From Ryuthela nishihirai (Eukaryota; Arthropoda; Arachnida; Araneae; Heptathelidae): a stretch of 64,000 nucleotides of DNA. Positions 56,721 through 64,000 of the stretch are shown here, in pieces; the first letter of the stretch is position 1; each line of letters opens with the position of its first letter. The DNA lies in contig JAWZYU010000005.1 of NCBI GenBank assembly GCA_038380435.1, forward strand, positions 38,834,001 to 38,898,000, given 5' to 3'. A model generated the notes under the pieces. It searched no databases. It was not told where the DNA came from and saw only the letters and a program-made list of their open reading frames with translations. The translations under genes were made by a program, and so were the position numbers.

Positions 56721-57830
56721 CAGGGCCGTGCCGTGCTATGATGCAGAGAGGCGGCCGCATCAGGCGGCACCGTAAGGGGGTGGCATAAGCAGCGAAATCA
56801 AAATACATTTTGAACCATTTAATAATTAAAAATCTTTACGCAACCCTTTTCTATATTGGTCTATGTTATTCCGATATTGATGTATACGATTTATGATTTA
56901 TCGTACGCCTCTACCTCAACGCTTTCGGTACCCTTTGATCTCGGTTTCTGGTGCAAGTGCATTGTTGGCGAGCTCTCGCCGAAAGACTTGATCTGACAGC
57001 GAGAAGCTATTATTTTTGTTTGTAATATACCGCGCGGCCGCTCCTAAAAGCTAATGGCAATTATCACAAAAGACAATTGCACGTGTTACGTGTTGATAGT
57101 TCTGCTCTGAGCTTACAATTATTGCCAATATTTGATTTTAATGTTAGTTTGTCATGAGAAGTGGCAAGTGGCTGTGCTGTATTTAAATCAGTAAATCAGA
57201 TATATATATGTATCAGTATAATATTTGTGCATTTATACTAATTCAGTTTTTGTGTTTAAAAAGTAGATCAGGTAAGAGAATTATTGTTTTTTACAGCAAT
57301 GTAGTTACTTATTATCATTGAAAATGATTATGTTATTGCAATAGGGACTCGAATTAAAAAGTAGCATTTGCATGGACTGTGTATATCTCAGGTGCGGAAC
57401 GTGGGCCTCTGTGTGATAGAGAGAGAGTTATTTAGGTAATATTGGGCTACTTTTGCGTTCTGTGTGTGACAGAGAGAGAGAGAGTTGCTTAGGAAATATT
57501 TGCATTTGCCTACTTTTGCGTTCGTCATTTATTGCTGTATTTTTACCAAATTCATATACGTTGAAGTGTAGACAATACAATAACAAGTTAAAGAAAGGCA
57601 TTTGTCAAAACGGCTGCTAGCTGTCAATTTGACAGATATTCGTTATCTATTTATTATGTTCTGTTACTTACAAATCTTACTAGCTTTGCAACTCATTTCT
57701 ATCGTTATTTTATCTACCCTATTTTAATAGCATAAGCATCATCATATTTAATCATTTTCAATGCCCCCCCCCCCCCGGTTGCATCTTTGCGAAGGACTGT
57801 GAATTTTTATTTAATATTTTTTATTACAGT

Positions 57831-60565
57831 ATGGAACAGAAAAGGAAAAAATTGTCTGTAAGTCAATATAAAAAGAAACGCTTAAAGAAAGAGGAACAAG
57901 GAAGAAAGCTAAGCTACGTTATGAAGGAATTCTTAGTACAAAAGTCCTGTTTAGATGAGTCGTCCACATCCACATCAACAGCTACTGCTTTGGATTTGGC
58001 AAATAAAAACTCAGTGCCGCCCCAATCACTTCCAGAAGAAGTTGTTGAAGAGAGCCAAAAAATAACACCATCAGAAGTTCATCAAGAGCCGGGTAACAGT
58101 AGCAGTGGCAGCCAGCAGATATTAAACGAAATTCCTTCTGCTCCTGCATTATGGAATGCTTTCTGCATGTCATCTGAAATAAGGTTGTTCAAAACTTATT
58201 GTTTGTTGTTCTGAATAAGGTTTAAAGTCAAATACTGGTTGAGAGGGGTCCACATCAAATTAAAGAATTCGAGTTTCCTATTAATAAAGGAAGGCGTAGA
58301 TTTTTGCCCTCGCATTATTTGAAAGTGTTGAGCAATAGTGAAGTCGTTGAGAGAAGTTGGTTGATTTACTCTGTTACAAATGATGCCGTTTTTTGCTTTT
58401 GTTGTATATTATTTGATAATTCGTCTGCTATTAATGACTGGCCCAAAAAAGGTTATTCTGACTGGGGAAATCTTATAAGAGCCCTCACAATGCTGGAAAA
58501 GTCTGTAAATCACAGAAATGCTTTTAGAGCATGGAAAGAATTGGACATTCGATTAAAGCAGAAAATAACTATTGACGCTGAATATCAACGAATTATGGAT
58601 ATGGAAATTCAGCATTGGAGAGGAGTTCTAAAAAGAATTATGTGAATAATTAGACTATTGGCCTCACAATGCTTAGCTTTTCGTGGAACAACTGAACATT
58701 TGTTTCAGCCTAATAACGGAAATTTCCTAAAGTTGGTAGAATTGCTTTGAGTTTGATCCAGTTATGGAAGAACATATCAGACGAGTTCAACGCGAGTCTG
58801 ATAAATGGTCTGTGACTTATCTAAGCAATAATATACAAGATGAATTGATGAATTTGATGGGAAATGTAATTTTAAGCAAAATTGTCGAAATAACAAAAAT
58901 CGCTAAATATTTTGCGATAATCGCCGATTGTACCCCAGACGTAAGTCATATTGAACAGCTCTCATTAAAAATAAGAGTTGTCGCTTTAAACTCCATTCAA
59001 AATAAATATTAAATTGAAGAATTCTTTATTGGTTTTTTTGAAGCTAGTGATTCAACCGGAGAGGGTTTGACAGAACTTATTCTGACACATTTGGAAAAGT
59101 TAGGTTTTGAGTTAAAGTGGCTTAGAGGACAAGGCTATGACAACGGAGCTAATATGAAAGGAGTAAGAAAGGGTGTACAAAATAGAATACTTGAAAAATA
59201 TCCAAGGGCGTTTTATGTGCCCTGCGCATGTCATTCTTTAAACGTAGTTGTTAATGATGCAGCGTCTTTACAGAAACAGCAACTTTTTTTTTCTATTGTA
59301 CAAGAACTTTACACTTTTTTTTTCTGGTTCTACAAAGCGTTGGGAAGTGCTAAAAAAGTTTCACAATTAACTCAAACCATTGAGTGCTACTAGGTGGTCA
59401 AGCACAGTAGATGCGTTAAAACCTTTACGATTTCAACTTTGCGAAATCTATGATGCATTATTCCAAATAATAGAAGACATCAACAGAGATGCAGAAACTA
59501 AAGTTAAAGCAAGATGGTTAGCAAAAAATATTAAAAACTAGAAGTTTATTAATTAATATCCCCTCAAGCAGCTGCTTGCCACAGAGGTCTGACAGGAGCC
59601 TGTCAGTTTATATGCCATAGTAGGTCTGAGAGGATGGCAGGACCTCAGCAGAAAAATGACACGAACAGCCATGCCTTACCCGGGGCTCGAACCCAGATCC
59701 CTTAGATCAGTAGCCAAGCGGGCTAACCACTCGGCTATATGCGGTGTAATTCTTTGGTATGATATTTTATTTGAAGCTATTGCAATCTGTAACTATAAAT
59801 TTGTCAGATTGTGTAAGGATGTTATCAGAAACCATACAAAAAGTGAAAAGTTATAGAAAATCTGGATATGATCAGGTGAAAATTGCTGCTAATGAGATTG
59901 CAGAGAATCTTGAATGCAGTGCAGAATTTCCTGCCGAAACTGAAGTTAGAGCCAGAAGGAAAAAGCGTCAATTTGACTATGAAGAAGCTGTCGATCAACC
60001 CTTAGCAGAGGAGAATAAATTAAAAAAAAAACTTTTCAATTATATTCTGGACATTACCCTTAATTCTCTGAATGAACGATTCACGCTTCTGGAAACCCAT
60101 AGCAAAAATTTTCAGTTTTTATATGACATTTTAAAACTCAAGGATATAGATGACAAAACGCTAGAAAATTATTGTACCAGTCTCCAGTCAATACTTTCGG
60201 TCGAAAATGAATCAGATATAAATGCAAATGATCTTCAAGAAGTATTACGTGATGTATCCCGAATGCTACCATATTCTATGAAACCTTTGGATGTTTTAAA
60301 TTATTTGTGCCAAAATAACTTAATTGCTTTGCATCCGAATACTGTTGTAGCTCTGAGAATTTTATTAACACTCCCTGTCTCTGTAGCTAGTGGGGAAAGA
60401 AGTTTTTCAAAATTAAAATTAATAAAACACTACTTAAGAAGTTCAATAAGCCAAACAAAACTTAGAAATCTGTCATTAATTTCTATTGAATCTACATTGG
60501 TTGCCACTCTAGACTACACATCTCTAATTAACGAATTTGTTAAAGTTAGAAGGGTAAAACTGTAG
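57831..60565 (+). pseudogene. hAT transposase pseudogene (TTF zinc finger, ZMYM1-like)
   Basis: The ATG is at 57,831, followed by a Lys-rich N terminus and a Ser/Thr-rich spacer. A TTF-type zinc-finger region follows (VKYWLRG area, YSVTNDAVFCFCCILFDN, GYSDWGNLIRALTMLEKS, HRNAFRAWKELDIRLKQ). After stops come FAIIADCTPDVSHIEQLSL (DDE core), GQGYDNGANMKG and VPCACHSLNVVVNDAA. SINE B interrupts the frame, then AANEIAENL and RARRKKRQFDYEE, ending with the hAT C-terminal dimerisation block (LPVSVASGERSFSKLKLIK, YLRSSISQTKLRNLSLISIE). At least five stops or frame changes are present. The family call is by motif order. Confidence 0.88.
59557..59745 (-). mobile_element. SINE family B copy inside the hAT transposase
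   Basis: On the minus strand: head TAGCCGAGTGGTTAGCCCGC, GGGTTCGAGCCCCGGG, then the full body to AAGCAGCTGCTTGAGGGGAT. It interrupts the coding region between KNIKN and WYDILFEA. A target duplication is not obvious. Confidence 0.92.
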
Positions 60566-60929
60566 TAGATTGTTGTAGTCGATATCATTCTTTTATAGTA
60601 GTTTATATTTTCAAATTAAAAAGAGTATTCGTACATTTTGTGCAGTTTTTTTTTTAAATCACAATCGAAGCTTATTTTAAAGAAAAAACATTTAAGGGGC
60701 GGCATTTCGAAGACTTGCATCATAATGAGAAAATCTACCGCACGGCCCTAACTAGAGGCATATCTTTGTGTGTTTGTATGTTGTATGAGAAACCAGAAAA
60801 AGCTTAATATAGCTTCTACCTATCCCAGTACTTTGTGTAGGAAATTACGTTTTTTTTTTTAACAATTATAAAAAATATAAAATTTACTCTAATCAATAGA
60901 AAATCAGTAGCGAATAAAACCTTTCCTAT

Positions 60930-61110
60930 TTACTTGGCTGCTGATCTAAGGGACCTGGGTTCGAGCCCCGGAGTTAAGGCATGGATGTTCTTGTCGTTTT
61001 TTCTGCTGAGGTCCTGCCATCCTCTCAGAACTTCTACTATGGCATATAAACTGACAGGCTCCTGTCAGACCTCTGTGGCAAGCAGCTGCTTGAGGGGGTA
61101 TTTTTTTTAT
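60930..61110 (+). mobile_element. SINE family B copy, head truncated
   Basis: It starts within the anticodon arm (TTGGCTGCTGATCTAAGGGA), has the B-box GGGTTCGAGCCCCGG and the complete body to GCAAGCAGCTGCTTGAGGGG, then a T-rich tail. Confidence 0.9.
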
Positions 61111-62126
61111 TCTTTTTTTATTTTTTTGTTAACACACAAACATTTGAAGGTATAGAACTAAAAGACTACCACTATTTTGTCTCCACTGAATATTTCTACA
61201 GCAAAACTGTATTATTTAAACCTCTTTATTTCTCAATATTTATAAATTATTGAAGAATACATTAGTATCTCTAAAAATATGAAGTGCCATAAAGTGGTAA
61301 GTGCTTAGCACCTTATTTATTATATTTAACAGGTAATTATATTTCGTGTATTGAATTTTCAGTTAGTTCTAGACTGTACAGAATAAGATCATGAATGTTC
61401 CATAAAACTCACAGGAATAATTGCCACGTCTGTTGTTAATTGTTATACAATTATTCATATATTTTTAAGTATAGCACATTAAAGTTTCAAAATATAGAGA
61501 ACTTGGTTGAAATATTGACTTATTGATACAAATAGCAAAAAATGAAAATTATTTTTTGATAGCATATAAATATATATATACTTCTGCAACTGTTATTTTA
61601 TTAGCAACATTCTTTTTAATTTTGACAACCTATATTATTCCACAAATTCTTATATTATTGACTATACTAGTAATATTACAAGTAACATTTCTTTAAACAA
61701 TGTCTCTCAGCATTCCAATGTAGGTTTGTATTTTAATGCATACACATGGTTTCTCTTATGATATATTTACAGTTTAAATACAATAGAGACAGCACTTGCC
61801 TATAATTTCCAGCATTAGCGAAAGATAAAATACCTTTATTTTCTCTGAAGATATGAAATTATTTACATGTTAGGCACTAAGGCATTCACAATAAATTTAC
61901 TAATTTTACAAACATGAAATCTCTCCTTTTTTGTAACAAAGTAAATTTTATTATATAATTAAATCATAGCATTTATAACCAAGTTAAAATTATTAAACTG
62001 TTCTATATAATAATGAAAGTAAAAAGCATCATTTAAAGTTTATCATTTAATATCATTAATGTACACTTTAATTTCTAACTCAGAGACATTCATTATTTGT
62101 GAATGTATACAATTTAGTATTATGAT
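61111..62126. other. AT-rich region, 3' flank of the gene at 62.1 kb
   Basis: No coding or element edges. On the minus strand an ATAATAAAAT motif near 61,945 could serve as polyadenylation signal for the exon at 62,127; this is a guess from position only. Confidence 0.4.
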
Positions 62127-62698
62127 TTATTTTTTTTTCAGAGTCCAAAGAGGATCCAATTGACTTAATGGATCTGAATTATCTGAACTCAGCAAGGTTA
62201 AACCACTTGTTGGATTAGCAAAATTATCCTTTGTGATCCGACGTTTGTTAGGCGAAGCCACAGAATCAAGTGTAAAACTGGATGGATCTAATAGATTAGT
62301 TATAGAAGAGAAACCAAGATTTTCAGCCTGCACATTAACAGTTTCAACATCAATTCTATTTTCTTCCAACTCTTCATTAAATTCGCTTTGAGGTTTAATA
62401 TCTTGTTTACTTTTCGTAACTGGGAGATTTTCATCAACCTTTAATTCACACTGTAAAGTATCTTTTACCACTATAGGAATGTCAGAGTTCTTATCTTTGA
62501 TTTTTGATAAATCTTCAACTGATGTAGTCGACATATTCAATTGATCAGATAGTCCCATCTTGGCTATTCCAGACTGAAGTTTAGCCAAACCTCCACTTCC
62601 CAAAATGAAATCTTCAGATGGATGACGAATATGAGAACTGTGTCCACTTGAACAGGGAAGTTTATCATCGAAAGATGCCTTGTTAGTTAAAATGCCTC
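62127..62698 (-). CDS. Terminal coding exon of an unrecognised host protein
   Basis: The minus-strand exon has acceptor TTTTTTTAAACTACAG, two phase bases, and then 189 codons to TAA at 62,127-62,129. The product starts GILTNKASFDDKLPCSSG and continues GSGGLAKLQSGIAKMGLS. A polar, acidic middle follows, then SSITNLLDPSSFTLDSV and SPNKRRITKDNFANPTSG, with a C terminus of SDPLSQLDPLW plus a basic KKK. The text is unique in the window, compositionally protein-like and uninterrupted, unlike the surrounding repeats. It looks like a disordered C-terminal tail; the repeated DPLxxLDPLW-type acidic motif hints at a docking sequence. I could not name the family. Upstream exons lie to the right or outside the window. 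Confidence 0.7.
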
Positions 62699-62701
62699 CT
62701 G

Positions 62702-63176
62702 TAGTTTAAAAAAATTTGGGATTTAATTTCTTTTTACATATATGTGAAATTTTTTTGTGCTTAAAATCATGATTTATTTGTATTGATAGAACATTACAAT
62801 GCAATGGTTATTTTGTTTCATTATATAATTTTAAGCAAATATATAAGGTAACTTCATAGTAAATATACAAGGCAATGAGAGCACAATGGTTTAAAACAGG
62901 AAAAAGCTGATAAAAATTCAATTTTCCAACTTTTGCACATTATAACTGAGACCCTATAGGTGCAAAGCCACATAAGTAGACTACTTTAGGAACATTCTCT
63001 GTTGCACTTAAGAGAGAAGTTGAGCAAAGAGTACACTTTTAGAATTTTTTTCCCTGATATGCAGAGGAACATAAAAAATTTCACATTGCAAATATGTTAT
63101 TATTCCCCTTTCCATGTTGAAGCGACATTAATTGATTTCACATTTCAAATTCTAGTGACTGGTAAGTAAATATCAT
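62702..63176. other. Intron of the 62-kb gene, AT-rich
   Basis: No exon or element edge was recognised. Confidence 0.5.
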
Positions 63177-63890
63177 TACCATAGTACAAGGTTGTAATAA
63201 AAAAATCTTTTTTGAATAGAAATCGCCAGTTTTTTTAACCGTTTCTTATCAAATATCAAAAATAACATTTAAGTTTATGATATACCTGCTGATTCATATT
63301 GAAAAATTTTTTGATAAAGTTTAAATAAATCTATTTAAGCCTACAGAGTTCATATTCACATATGCATAAACTAATGCATCAAAACGATGCATTAGTTTAT
63401 GCATTCATTCTGCTGTACTATGTGTAGATTACCGACAGGTTGTGATTCCCGTATTCTGACCTACTTATGGATCTAGCAGAGTTGTAATGACTTCTAAACT
63501 TTTCATATAAGATATTGATTTTATTACTATCGGAAGTTGCATCATGCAGAAATTATGCATATTGCTTATCAATATTTCAACAGACTTTTTTGATTTTAAA
63601 GACTTTTTTTTTACTCTAATGCTTCTAGAATTTTTTTATTGGTTTTCAAACATATACTACGATTATAAAGAATAATTAATTTGAAACAAATGAAAACGAA
63701 ACCACTAGTGATCTGTAATGGTGGATATTGCAATAATCGTAGGATTAAGCAATTAGTTTAAAAGAGAGAATTTGGTAAGTTATGGCTTAGTAATACTTTT
63801 AATTACCTTTTAACCAAATACACTAATTAATATTAGGAAATTACGATTTTTAACCACAATTTTTGCAGCAATTTTAAAATTAAACATTTC
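63177..63890. repeat. Interspersed repeat X, copy 2
   Basis: It is homologous to 29,779-30,485 (CATAGTACAAGGTTGT, AAATAAATCTATTT, TTTTTAACCACAATTTTTGC). It contains a local inverted repeat (ATGCATAAACTAATGCATC...) at about 63,361-63,405. It directly precedes a LINE 3' end, as copy 1 does. Confidence 0.65.
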
Positions 63891-63894
63891 TGTA

Positions 63895-63963
63895 GCAGGA
63901 TAGAAATGTTTGGAGAGGAAAATTGTACAGTCTGGATGGACCTTTGTAGCCCATGGCTTCATG
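63895..63963 (+). mobile_element. LINE 3'-terminal fragment
   Basis: ATAGAAATGTTTGGAGAGGA, CAGTCTGGATGGACCT and TAGCCCATGGCTTCATGA match the end of the LINE family. Confidence 0.75.
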
Positions 63964-64000
63964 AAAATTTTGCATCTATGTATTTATGACCCAACCCAAT

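Larger units (their letters stand above)
56721..60750 (+). mobile_element. hAT element (ZMYM1/TTF-type), about 4.0 kb, both ends present
   Basis: It starts CAGGGCCGTGCCGTG and ends CTACCGCACGGCCCTA, an inverted pair. The flanking direct repeat is ACTAGAGGC (56,712-56,720; 60,751-60,759), consistent with an 8-bp hAT duplication plus one chance base. Contents: a roughly 1.1-kb leader, a decayed transposase gene and a 3' region. A SINE B lies inside at about 59,557-59,745, so the SINE is younger. Confidence 0.9.

Noticed and set aside
1..64000. CRISPR arrays, operons, riboswitches or other prokaryotic systems
   Set aside because: Introns, eukaryotic transposons and pol III SINEs show nuclear eukaryotic DNA; no regularly spaced repeats were seen.

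Overview
This is eukaryotic nuclear DNA, AT-rich, intron-bearing and built mostly of layered transposable elements. There are no bacterial signals (no operons, ribosome binding sites or CRISPR). The mix of an APE/RT non-LTR retrotransposon ending in short GAT/GAG microsatellites, Tc1, mariner and hAT transposons, and tRNA-derived SINEs, together with a divergent ARMC8-like gene, suggests an invertebrate, probably an arthropod. I lean weakly towards a chelicerate; the sequence alone does not settle it.

Host genes. Three minus-strand exons at 38,654-38,727, 35,231-35,302 and 31,557-31,699 join in perfect splice phase and encode the N-terminal armadillo region of an ARMC8 (CTLH/GID ubiquitin-ligase subunit) homologue. 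Their introns hold a 1.3-kb TA-flanked inverted-repeat element and a full-length-sized mariner interrupted by a second inverted-repeat element. A separate minus-strand terminal exon (62,127-62,698, 189 codons plus stop) belongs to an unrecognised acidic/polar protein. A weaker candidate minus-strand terminal exon lies at 22,970-23,196.

Repeats, left to right. 0-7.2 kb: LTR tail, LINE 3' fragment, Tc1 5' fragment, hAT remnant and a near full-length minus-strand LINE carrying a SINE with clean target-site duplications. 7.2-10.7 kb: degenerate LTR-element remains, a putative LTR and a 566-bp MITE. 10.7-14.8 kb: plus-strand LINE containing a composite 5S-rRNA/tRNA SINE, then an inverted LINE fragment. 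14.8-18.75 kb: 5'-truncated gag-bearing LTR element. 18.75-24.3 kb: hairpins, Tc1 debris, an exact 405-bp tandem duplication and a full SINE. 24.3-31 kb: the best-preserved LINE (minus) and rearranged LINE pieces. 31-39 kb: ARMC8 exons and introns. 39-45.4 kb: LINE copies, a hAT MITE and nested repeats. 47.2-56 kb: a Tc1 element apparently split by a LINE, a fold-back element and others. 56.7-60.75 kb: a ZMYM1/TTF-type hAT element with target duplication, interrupted by a SINE.

Every transposase and reverse transcriptase I could read carries stops or frameshifts, so I see no intact autonomous element. The most informative features are the nesting order (relative ages), the composite SINE, the fold-back structures and an in-frame palindromic expansion inside one LINE endonuclease.
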